Assembly: GCF_003573695.1 (NCBI RefSeq) | Contig: NC_039365.1 | Coordinates: 84,919,089 to 84,983,088 of the forward strand | Origin: Papaver somniferum | Lineage: Eukaryota > Streptophyta > Magnoliopsida > Ranunculales > Papaveraceae | Reading direction: 5' to 3' | DNA: 64,000 nucleotides | In this document: positions 33,967-43,833 of the stretch, piece by piece | Layout of the letters: each line of letters starts with the position of its first letter | Position numbering within the stretch: the stretch's first letter is position 1 | Program-made: the position numbers and the translations under genes | Notes under the pieces: generated by a model | The model's input: the letters and a program-made list of their open reading frames with translations, nothing else | Told to the model about the DNA's origin: nothing | The model's database searches: none

Positions 33967-34104
33967 CTAAAATTCTACATCATCAACTCTGGTTTCAGGA
34001 ATACCGAGTACAACCTTGTTTCCATCTATCACAAACTGCTTGATTTGATGGCTGAACACACCTTCAACAATTTTGCAGTCATAAGCAACAACAATTTTGA
34101 CATA
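33967..34104 (-). pseudogene. Captured exon, C-terminal, unidentified
   Basis: On the minus strand a pyrimidine-rich acceptor (TTTTCTACTACATAG) leads into about 45 open codons beginning YVKIVVAYDCKIVEGVF and ending in GIPETRVDDVEF and a TAG stop. The clean frame, proper acceptor and in-frame terminator indicate the last exon of a captured plant gene. I do not recognise the parent. It lies downstream, in transcriptional order, of the eS10-like and ZIFL-like pieces. Confidence 0.5.
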
Positions 34105-34440
34105 CTATGTAGTAGAAAATATTCATCTTAAGAAATTACAGATGTATCTGTCTGTAATAGATGCACTCGAATATAGCTTATGGTAAAAATAGTACCAAAA
34201 TGAGGAATTGTTGGTACCCACTGCCTCAAATGGAGAGCTTTATTTCACTCTTTGGGATGCATTAGTGTGTGCCCGCAGTAGGTTGTTCATCATTCATTGA
34301 GAGGCTATTGCATAACAAATACACAGAATTAGGCATTACATATCATGGATAAACAAGATTATACATGAACAATTCATCTTGTATTTAGAGAAAAGAAATC
34401 CATATGTAGTTCATTGATAACCAACGGACTAGGTTTAAAC

Positions 34441-34558
34441 CTTAAATTTTGGTTGACACTCTGCTGGAGCACCACCCTCATCTCCTCCAAACTCTCTTGG
34501 TGCTCGACCTATTGGACCACCAAATCTTGCTGATCTGTCACCACCTTCATAATTACGC
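34441..34558 (-). pseudogene. Captured exon resembling the C-terminal tail of ribosomal protein eS10
   Basis: Minus-strand exon after an acceptor GTATTCAG. It encodes RRNYEGGDRSARFGG, then REFGGDEGGAPAECQPKF, followed by GTTTAA as a possible donor. Plant eS10 (RPS10) ends in a Gly/Arg-rich tail with GDEKGGAPADFQPSF-like sequence, and the match in order and spacing is good over about 20 residues. The tail is low-complexity, so the assignment is moderate. The conserved core of eS10 was not found in the element. Confidence 0.5.
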
Positions 34559-35654
34559 CTGAATACACAACAACTAGATCAACGTCGAACTCCAAAAACA
34601 CACAACATCATAAATCAAATTTATAAAACCATTAAAAATTATCTGTCAGGACCCGGGACAACATGAATTCTAAATAATAGAGATTAATTTTAAATAGTAG
34701 TGTCATTCAATCAACGGTAACAAAAAGACATTGTGGACCATCGAAAGAGCAACTAAATCTACATCAACATCTTTCCTGAAATTTTCACAAAGTTGTACTA
34801 CCATGCTAATATGATAGTGTCTATCAAGTTACCTACAAGCAAAAGTAACAACTTTTTACTAGTAATGCAAGCATCCAAGCACAAATCTAAAGGTAACTTA
34901 TTAAAATTAGAGAAACACTACTATCATGGAGTAGTCAATAGTTATGTTGCAGTTAGACAAAGAGAAGAAGCAAATTTATACATCGTAATTCAAATTCTAT
35001 TTATTTTCGTTTGGTCCAAATGCCTAACCTTTCTGCAATATAATCCAAATGCCTAACCTTTCTGTAAGCATTTAGCAAACCTAACCACAACACATTCAAT
35101 ACAATAAATCTCCATCAAGTTTCAGTCAACTTCAAGCAAAGGCCAATGATCTTCATACACAAGTGATAAATATTTACCAAACATACCCACGAAAGTATTT
35201 TTCAAGGCATGAATACATTACTTAAGTATTCTAGAAAGCATGACTGCTTTCAAGTCGAAAGTCTTCAACATAGTGCAATAAGGATTAATTAATAGCTAAA
35301 GGAGTTTTAAAGCTAAACACTCACTTTCCTTGCTGCAAACCCCGACTATGTCAAGTATAACATAGCCCTGAGCACAGTGCAAGATTCCAACTGGACATAT
35401 CTGCAAGATTTGAGATGAAACTAATCACAATTCTGAACTGAGAACAGAGAAATGTTTGCAGAGTTGACGTAAGGACAAATTTGAGATGTTAAGGTAATAG
35501 TATTACCTACCTGCTTGTCTTGAAAGTATTAATCAATTCCATCAGCTACAAGACCTTTGAGGCACAAGAAAATAACTTAAGTAAAAGGATAACAAGTATA
35601 AACTAGTTCTTGCACCAAATTGGGAATACGAACAATATTATACTAAGTACTTAC

Positions 35655-36200
35655 ATGGCACCAACCATCAGCTGGACCAAATACTTTGAACAGAGACATT
35701 ACAGTTGATGAAATCCCCTTTACAGCTCCTGTTTGGCGCTGAGACTGTTATCAAAATATCGAAATTATAAAACCATCTAATTTAATAGTTAAAAGACGAG
35801 ATAACACGAAATTATGGAAAAACTTACATAGTGCCCATGTTTGACATTATTTTCGGTAAACTTCGGCGGCATAAGCCTGCATAGCATTAAATTACGCATT
35901 CAAAAAAACTATAATAGACAACACAAATACAATAAAAAGAAGAAATGAAAACACAAACACATACCTGAACTTGATCAAACATACCACTGATGGCTCCGTG
36001 AAGAAATCTCATAGAAACTGCCATCCATAAATTTGTACTGAGACCAAATATGTGGCGAATACAATCCTGATACATAAAGTTCCCACACCAATACTAACGT
36101 TGTTGTACAACAGAAGATTATAATTGGTTTTCGACTGTATCAGTAAGATAAAGCTCCCCACAACAATCAGTTAAGCTTCTTCCAAGCATATAAACAGATC
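35655..36200 (-). pseudogene. Captured fragment of a ZIFL-type major facilitator transporter gene
   Basis: Three minus-strand exons. Exon a (36200-35965, acceptor TTTTTTAAG, donor GTATGTG) reads SVYMLGRSLTD, then in a shifted frame YSRKPIII, then FGLSTNLWMAVSMRFLHGAI. Exon b (35876-35828, donor GTAAGTT) reads AYAAEVYRK then a stop. Exon c (35744-35655, donor GTAAGT) reads SQRQTGAVKGISSTVMSLFK and VFGPADGW. These match in order the YMLGR, GRKP, FGLS.N.WMA.. RFLLG, AYA.EV, QRG..NG and MSLFKA.GPAG regions of plant ZINC INDUCED FACILITATOR-LIKE (MFS) transporters. Exon a has a frameshift and exon b a stop. It is not functional as a transporter. Confidence 0.7.
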
Positions 36201-37590
36201 CTTAAAAAAAATCAAAGCAATAAGTAAAATTAGTTGTATGCATTCATATTATCCAATATCTTCATCCCTTTTGGATGACACTGAAGTCTTTTACCTACAA
36301 ATGAAAACATTAACAATTCAAATAGAACTCAGTAAAATTTTAAGAATGAGTTGTATGACTTACCAGAAATTATATACATAGATGATATAAGATGTTCTGA
36401 TCTTCCATCTCCAATTCTGAAAATCGAAAAAGAAAACAACATTAGAAGAAGAAAGAAAGGGATTTCCAAAGAAAATAGATAAGATAATTTTGAGTTAAAA
36501 GTAAATAAGTGATGGGTATAATAACTTCCTTCAAAGACTCAAACTAGATGCCTACAACAGATTATATGAGTCATTCATTCATATGGCCGTCTAATAGACC
36601 CATCATCAAGACAAGAACAACATTCAAATAACATCTTGTTCAAAACATATTTCTCAAGAACTCTATAAATCAAACCCTTATGAAATTAATGGGTTTTGCG
36701 AAATCATCCATGCTAGTAAGAACTAACCATCAAAAGTAAATTTCCTAAAACTTATTTGAAATCCCAAAAGGTTGGCTAACTGATAATCTACAAACATCAA
36801 AACTGAGGAAAATTAGCAAATTAGTGTTTCTCTGATGTAAGTACATACAGAGAGAAAAACTAAATCAGAAATTAAATACAAAGAAATTAGCAGAATTCCA
36901 ATATTTTCAAAAATAAGCTCAACGAGGCTCAAGACTGATTTAGAAAAATACTAAATATGAAAATGAAATACGAAGAACCCAACCCAAAGATATCCAATAT
37001 GAAAAAAAAATCAATTAATAATTCTACAAACACAATTTAAATCCCTAAAAAAAACAAATCAGAAAATGAAATACGAAGAACCCAACCCAAAGATTTCCAA
37101 TACGAAAATAAAAATCAATTAAAAATTCTACAAACAAAATTTAAATCCTTAAAAAAAACAAATCAAAACCCTAATTTTATTTCGAATCTGAACAATGGTT
37201 GTATAAAAATAAACTCTCTCAACAAAATAAAAGAAGATCGGTTGGTAATAACCTTAACCGCAAAGATTACAAGAAGGAAATGGTTCAAGAAGAATGGATT
37301 TCTTACTCTTTGCTTAAGTTTGTGGTTACAAGTTTAGAATAGGGTTTATTGGAGAACTCAGTGATTTTGTGGAGAGATGAAGACGATGGAAAAAGGGGTT
37401 CGGATTAAGAGCAATGATTTAAGAGATTTCTTCTGCGTTTTTTTTTTCTTTTCAGTTTCGGTGCGGTGGAGAGAAGAAGATGGAGAAGATAGGCGTAGTA
37501 AGAGGAGGAAGATGAATGGTAAGCTGAGTAGTTGGGTTAGTTCAATGATAAGGATAACGGTACACCTCATAGAAAGTGGGTCCCACTGAA
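36200..37590 (-). other. CACTA interior: upstream part of captured region
   Basis: On the minus strand 37590-37260 looks like a plant 5' untranslated leader (pyrimidine-rich, CTTCTCCATCTTCTTCTCTCC), followed by AT-rich intron-like DNA. Short exon-like segments with good splice sites follow (about 36420-36365 ending CTG/GTAAGT; about 36296-36240). I cannot assign them to a protein. Two near-identical AT-rich stretches (AAATACGAAGAACCCAACCC at about 36967 and 37070) form a direct repeat about 104 bp apart. Confidence 0.4.
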
Positions 37591-38967
37591 AAAACTAAGC
37601 TCACCCGTCATTGAATCGGTTGAGAATGAAGGGTAAAATGGTAATTATAATATGACATGTTTTAACCGCATAACCTATTTTTCCATATCCTAGACGGTCT
37701 TGACCAGTCCAAGGTCGATTGACCGTTTACCAGGGTCGCGGATGTGGGTTGAAAAAACCCCATTTTCCACTAGTGTTGAATGCTTTGTTACTAAGCTAAC
37801 ATTGATTGCAAACCCTGATTTGAAAGACTATGTAAAGGAGAACTCTAGCAACTGGGAAACCTAATACCCCCACTCCTGTGTGATACTAGTTGTATTATCT
37901 AGAGTCGATTCACCCGTAACCTTAGGTTTCTACCGAGACCCCGTAGGTTAACGACTTGAAGATTTCATTGGGATTGTGAAGCCAGACCGATACTACTTTC
38001 TTGTAGTTGTGTGATCTGATCTTGTTGTTTCTATCGTATTGAGTGCAATCGTAACGATTGGCTTGTGATTGATATCTCCGATAGGCAAGATATAAAAGTA
38101 ATCACAAACATCTTCGTCTCATCGTTTGTGATTCCACAAAATATTCTTTCGCCGCGTCGATTAAGATTATTGTGAGGTGATTGATAATATTGAGCTGTTC
38201 TTCGGGAATATAAGTGTGGTTTATCAATTGGTTCCTGTTCACCTTGATCTATCAAAAGACGGAACAAAACTCGTAGGTATTTCTGTGGGAGACAGATTTA
38301 TCTATTACCTTAAGCTTTTCTGTGTGATACAAATTTTTTTATTAAAGTCTTCGACTTTGGGTCGTAGCAACTCTTAGTTGTGGGTGAGATCATCTAAGGG
38401 AATCAAGTGCGTAGTATCCTGCTGGGATCAGAGACGTAGGAGCATAATTGTACCTTGGATTAGTGTGAGATTGATTGGGGATCAACTACAGTCCAGACCG
38501 AAGTTAGTTTGTAGTAGGATAGTGTCTGTAGCGGCTTAATACAGTGTGTGTTCAATCTGTACTAGGTCCAGGGTTTTTTTTGCATTTGCAGTTTCCTCGT
38601 TAACAAAATTTTTGGTGTCTGTGTTATTTCTTTTCCGCATTATATTGTTTATCTTTATAATTGAAATATCACGGGTTAAGCGTTTTAATCAATCAATTGG
38701 GAAATCCGACCTTTGGTTATTGATTGAAATTGATTGATCCTTGAACATTGGTCTTTGGTACCGTTCAAGTGATTTCTCTTGTATTCAATTAGACTCGCAG
38801 ATTTCTATTTGCTTGAGTAAGTATTGAATCGAGAAAAAGTGATATAACTCTTTGATATACTTTATTAAGATTGAGTCAAGTTGATTCTCTTGAAAGTATA
38901 TTGGAGTTACTCCATACAGATTGCTAATCGAAATACTGGGTGTGGTTGTTGTACCCCCTCTTTTTCA

Positions 38968-40087
38968 TTTGGTTTTTCACCCAATTCTTCTTGTTCAGAT
39001 TTTACCTTACATGTTTTATCTGACAGGAATTTCAAAAGGTTTTCAAGTACCAGGCTTAACATTTTATTTTCCTTAATTCCCAACTCAAGTTTTTCTAGGA
39101 GTTGATTAGACTCACAGGATTCATCATTGTTAGAGTTGGCAAGAAGTGCATTACAACTAGATATTTCTTCATTGGATTCTTCCTCCGGAATATCATCAAG
39201 AGTGGAGACATACGCCTTGTTGCACTTCTGAGTTCTTCTGCTGGGACAATATTTTGCCATATGTCTGAATTTACGGCACTTGAAGCATTATACTTCTTCA
39301 TTAACCTCTTTATGACAAAACGATAATGGACTAGGATCCGGTTTATCATTAGATAAGATGTCCTTAATTCGTTGCGCTATAAGCACAATAGTTGAGTCAA
39401 GCTCTTTTTCAACAAGTACCTTGTCTTCTTGGCAACGTTTCTCAGTTTGATTCTTCAGCAGAATTTCTCTATCAAAGATCTTTAACTTTCCTACAAGAGA
39501 GCTTCGAGAAAGTGTAGAAAGATCATTTGCTTCTATTATGGCATGTTTCTTAGACTCGTATCTGGATGGTAACGATCTGAGAATTTTGCATACTATTTCG
39601 TTTTCAGGTATAAACTTTCCTAGTAAGAAAGAAGCATTGAAAATCTCAGAAAGTTTAATGTTAAACTCCTCAAAGGTATCGTTATCATCCATTTTTAGGT
39701 ATTCCCATTCAGATGAAAGGAACAGAAGTCACACTTTTTTTCGGTATTATTACCTTCGAATAAGGTCTAAAGAGTATCCCATGTCTCCTTAGAAGTTTCA
39801 CATGACAGGACATGATGACGAATATCATCACTTACTGCGTGTATGATAGCATTTAGACCATCATAGTTCTGCTTTTCAAGAGCTCTTTCTTCAAAAGTGT
39901 AGAATATTAAGCATTTAAACTCTGCTTCTAGATATTCTACTCTTGGTCTTTCATATCCGTCTTCGATTAATAGCCAAGTATTAAAATCTCGGGATTGAAG
40001 AAAGGTTCTCATAGCAGCTTTTCAAAATAGTTAATTCATCCAATTAAATCTTGGTGGTACGTTAGCTGAATCATTCACAAGATTCAT
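38968..40087 (-). pseudogene. Element C gag, degenerate
   Basis: Copia gag in several open pieces on the minus strand. A start at about 40087 reads MNLVNDSANVPPRFNW and meets an early stop. MRTFLQSRDFNTWLLIEDGY and DGLNAIIHAVSDDIRHHVL follow (40012-39767). The capsid C-terminal part is IFNASFLLGKFIPENEIVCK and KILRSLPSRYESKKHAIIEA (39692-39288). A zinc knuckle CFKCRKFRHMAKYC (C-X2-C-X4-H-X4-C, about 39288-39247) comes after a single in-frame TAA. A Glu/Ser/Leu-rich tail runs to the B1 insertion point at 38972. The tail continues in phase at 25808. At least three stops or shifts make it a pseudogene, and no pol follows. Confidence 0.8.
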
Positions 40088-40144
40088 TTTCTTATAGGTT
40101 GGATCGCACCAAACACAGATTGTTAGATCTTTTCGTGTTTGCAT

Positions 40145-40156
40145 GTTTTGATACCA
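40145..40156 (-). other. Primer-binding site of C, mutated
   Basis: Plus strand GTTTTGATACCA, against GCTCTGATACCA in C'. Two substitutions in the distal half weaken tRNA-Met complementarity. Confidence 0.75.
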
Positions 40157-40158
40157 AT

Positions 40159-43100
40159 TGAAAAAACGAGGGTACCCAAATATACCTCAATCTAAAACTT
40201 TTCCACGTATAAGTCCTTTCTCCGAAAGTGATTGTCTATGGACCGATTCGTGACAATACAACTAATCGGTTCACACTTCGTGTGATCTTCTATGGATACG
40301 TGATCGAGACAATACAACAACGAAGTATGTTTACTTGATAAAAGGTTCGGACTTAACCAAACACAATAGGATTTCTATCAGGTAAATAGGAATTGACTTT
40401 TGTGTAATTTATTTTAAATCATAATAACAACAAATATAATCGCGGAAAATAAAAGTAAATGACACAGCAAGATTTTGTTAACGAGGAAACCACAAATGCA
40501 GAAAAACACCGGGACCTTGTCCATAATTAAATACTCTCAGGATTAAGCCGCTATACAAAATCAAACCAACTTCGTATTGTTGAGACCAAGCAATTAAACC
40601 TATAGTTCACCTAGTTCCGTCTGTATACCTGCGCCTCCAACTTGCAATAAGTCATGCACTTGGAACAATTTCGTTTGTTCGTATTCCAAACAGTAAAGGA
40701 ACAACAAATCTGTTCCGTAAAAAATCTTTTCAACCAAGTGATATGAGTTTGACAAAAAGCTCTTCCATTTATCCCAATAAACTCCTTCGTCAGGTCCTTA
40801 GATCTATCCAATAAAAATTACCAAAGTAAATGTCAAGATTTTGCAATCAATACTTTGAATCACAAAGAATTGTATTGATGCCGATCTACTCAACTAATCA
40901 ATCAAATATATCACAAAGATAAACCGATTATAGTTGGATCCTATTTACCCAAAACAAGTATTGTGCACACCAAAGATTATGAACCCAAATCAGAAATCTT
41001 CTTCGTCTTCAAATATTCTTAGATCATCAATAAACACCTGCACACAATTAACTTGAATCTCTCGTGATCAATCACACACAGAACGGAGTCTGTTAACAAA
41101 GGATTATCACAAGACGTCTTTAGAACTACAAACAGTTTAAAGATCCCCGTCGAAACTTCGATCTAGTTCGAGTGAATCTTATATCAGAAGAGAAGATTCT
41201 CAAGCATAAACAAACTATAGGTGCAATCAAAGTTCAACAGCCGTCAGTCAATCAGATCAATCGAAAATAAAAGATAAACTGCAATTATCTAGTTTCCCAC
41301 CACTGGTACTAATAGAAATTCTCAATCCCAAAGAAGTCTTTAAATCGAGCGGCCTTAAGAGATTTCGCCTAATTAGGTTACTTTCCTCTCCGAATAGGCG
41401 GCTCCACCAGTAACAACACAACTAGGTAGTTTTGCTGGCTCTGAGGATTAGTTTGCTCGAAATGCAAACTTCAATATTTGTAGACCAAGGAAGTTTGGAT
41501 ACCAAGGAATTTCCAAAACCGAAAATATTTTCAAGATATGCAATATATTACCAAATTCGGTTTCCATAATTCCTGGAAATGCACTGTCCAAATATTAACC
41601 GAAATCTCTTAGAAAATCTCCAACTAGTAAATGCACATTACTAATTTTTATTTTCCAAATATAAAATTAAAAACCTTAATTAAAAGATTCTCAATTTATT
41701 TTCAATCCGGGATTCTCATTTAGCTATTAAGGAATATCTTTGAATAGTAAAAGATAAGCGTTACTGCATGTGTTCAAAGTATGTCGACATCCAGTGCCAT
41801 CTCTAGCATTTTAGAGGCCCGGGGCAAACTTGTAGAAAATGGCTTTTTTAAACTATGGAACTTGAAATTAGTACTAGTTTAGTAGGAATCCATGAACAAA
41901 CTTAGTAAAAAAACTTAACCTAGGTTAGAAAATATAGATATAGAGCTAAAATTTTTATCTCTCGAGCACCCATAAATACATAACATACAATATCAGAACA
42001 ATCATATCCAATTCTTCTAGTCATGAGTCTATGTTATGCAACTATCACCCGGTCTAGCAAACACTTGAAGCTAAAGTACGCATTGAATTCCACGGGATTG
42101 CCTACTTCTACCTAAGTGATGTAGTCATTTATTCACAGTGAAGACCACAAACCAAGATATTGAAATTAATAAAAAATAATAATAAAAAAGAAATCTCACA
42201 AAATAAATAAAATCATTACAATTCTTAAGAACAAAAACTTCAAAACCAAAAAAGTTGATCAAACAAATGAATAGAATCAAAGTTATGATTCAGAATTCTA
42301 ATGGACCAATATCAATATACGAAAGACATAACCAGTAGACTGTTGACAATCTGATCTAAGAGAATGTATGCAGAGTATATGGCCTTTACTCTTTTGTTAG
42401 TTTTTCTTATCATTTTTTAATCTATTGTTAACAAAGAGGGAAGAGTTAGTGATTGAGTTAAAAAGGAAACAAATTGGCCTCAAGTTTGTGTTTATACAAT
42501 GGAAGAGACGGGTTGCTCACTTGTCTTTCACGTCTGTTTACTATGAGGCTAAGCTTAAAACACCAGTTGTAGATATGTCATCTATACGTGTTGAATATTT
42601 TTTTTTTGGTCCCCTCTAAATTTTAGGCCTACGGCGATCAACCCTTCGGTCTTATGCCAAAGACGGCCCTGTCGACATCTTTACTTTGTAAATTCTTTTT
42701 CATACTTACAATCTTGGAAACAATTTGCCACACTTCCAAAAAAATTTAGAATTGGTTCATCTGACTTCCAATAACTACGTGATTGATTATCCTATCAAAT
42801 CTCCAAACATGGGTTTCACGGTTCTACCTCCATGTGGGTACTAGAATTAGTCACGCTAGTTACCAAAACTTGGTTGACTAGTTACTAGGATTGGTTCCCA
42901 CATATATATGGTATCTAACTTGTATTTGTTGCACATGTCCATAGGATCGGTTCCCAATGTCTAAAAACGTGTTGCACATGTTCATAGGATCGGTTCCCAA
43001 TAACTAGAAACTTTTTGCACCTCTTACAAGGATCGATTCCCCTTTTGTGATCAGTTGCACCTCTTACTAGGATCGGTTCCCATTTTCCTAGAGTTGGTCA

Positions 43101-43833
43101 TACCAATTACAACAAATCGATCATACCATCTCAGGTGATTACTTAAGATCGGTTTCACTAATAAAAGTCATACCAATACAAAAGTCCGGAATTGTGAATA
43201 GTTTTACCAAGATACATACAAAAGTTACGAGCGGTTATACTAAACACACATATTGGTAATCCAAATATTTGTAATGAATAACAATACCAATAAGCCTAGT
43301 GATTTCCCTTTCGATTCACAAAACAAGTTTATGAATTGTACTTCCTTTAAACAAATGTAAAACATTGTTTCCTAGGACGAAATCTTCACCCATACCCATA
43401 CATAATCACAATAGCATTCATACGATTATGTCGATGTCTTATATACAAAGTTCAAAAGATAGACATTATACTTCGTATTGTAATTCGTTAATACTATGTC
43501 TAACTAGAGTATAATCATTCACATCTTCGCAGTTATGTTTTCAATATGCACGACTTGAAAGATACTTTAGGGAATGAAACCGTTCAAGTCAAATATTACT
43601 AACCTCAAGTGGAAGGATGATGTCGTCGTTGTAGCTCTTTACTTCTTCGCATTCTTCAAGTCTTCTCGTAATACTTGTAATGTCTCATATCTTAATACTT
43701 TCGAGCTAATATATACGAAGTTGACTCTAGTATATAATCAAGCGACTCTTTAAATGAGTTTTGATTCACTAAAATATGACAACTAAACTTGACATACCAA
43801 TGCTTGGTAAGTTCAACCGAGCTATGCTCTAAC
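40159..43833 (-). repeat. 5' LTR of C, carrying a hAT element
   Basis: It runs from TGAAAAAACGAGGGTACCC to ..TATGCTCTAACA. Without the 880-bp hAT insert and one TSD it is 2,787 bp, matching the 2,809-bp LTR at 20411. It abuts B-like LTR sequence (F) at 43834, so element C was inserted into an older LTR. Confidence 0.85.
41792..42671. mobile_element. hAT-type non-autonomous element, 880 bp, TSD TCGACATC
   Basis: The 8-bp repeats TCGACATC flank it at 41784-41791 and 42672-42679, and other C LTRs have one uninterrupted copy (GTCGACATCC). The ends CAGTGCCATCTCTAGC and (complement) CAGGGCCGTCTTTGGC agree at 12 of 16 positions. Inward are AGAGGCCCGGGGCAAAC and GGGTTGATCGCC. The 8-bp TSD and CAG..GCC termini fit hAT. 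No transposase is present; a 64-aa frame at 42425-42619 has no motif. Confidence 0.85.

Larger units (their letters stand above)
32813..37775 (+). mobile_element. Non-autonomous CACTA transposon with captured gene fragments, TSD TTG
   Basis: The terminal inverted repeat CACTAGTGGAAAATGG (32813-32828) is matched exactly by CCATTTTCCACTAGTG at the 3' end. The 3-bp TSD TTG is at 32810-32812 and 37776-37778, as expected for CACTA (En/Spm). Both ends carry GGTCG/CGACC words as subterminal repeats (CGACCGCC, GGGTCGTTG, CAACGACC, GGTCGATTGACCG, GGGTCGCGG), the usual transposase-binding design. A perfect 9-bp hairpin TATGACTGA/TCAGTCATA lies at about 32989-33012. No transposase is present. The interior, read on the minus strand, holds host-gene-like exons with splice sites, so this is a Pack-CACTA type element. 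Confidence 0.9.
25814..38967 (+). mobile_element. Copia element B1, complete, TSD TTTGG, carrying a nested CACTA
   Basis: It is flanked by TTTGG at 25809-25813 and 38968-38972. The 5' LTR is 25814-28134, the PBS 28137-28148 and the internal region 28135-31659 (3.5 kb). The 3' LTR is 31660-38967 and includes a 4,963-bp CACTA element. The internal region has two ORFs but no gag core, protease, integrase or RT. It sits in antisense orientation inside the gag of element C. In a sample of about 190 nt the 5' and 3' LTRs differ at about 14 sites plus an 11-nt indel, so it is older than the segmental duplication. Multiple AAGGGGGAG tracts and a tRNA-Met PBS place it with SIRE-type copia; it is a pol-less derivative. 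Confidence 0.9.
31660..38967 (+). repeat. 3' LTR of B1, split by CACTA element
   Basis: The LTR pieces are 31660-32812 and 37779-38967 (about 2.34 kb together, counting one TSD). It starts TGTTAGAGCACTGCTCGG and ends CCTCTTTTTCA. It keeps the TACTGTCGGAG segment near 32297 that both B 5' LTRs lack. The TATA region is CTATGTAAAG at about 37829, on the far side of the insertion, so its U3 enhancers are now 5 kb from its core promoter. Confidence 0.9.

Noticed and set aside
37358..37589. Opposed 70-aa frames near the CACTA 3' end
   Set aside because: Low-complexity Ser/Leu/Lys frames in what looks like a captured 5' leader; no conserved motif.
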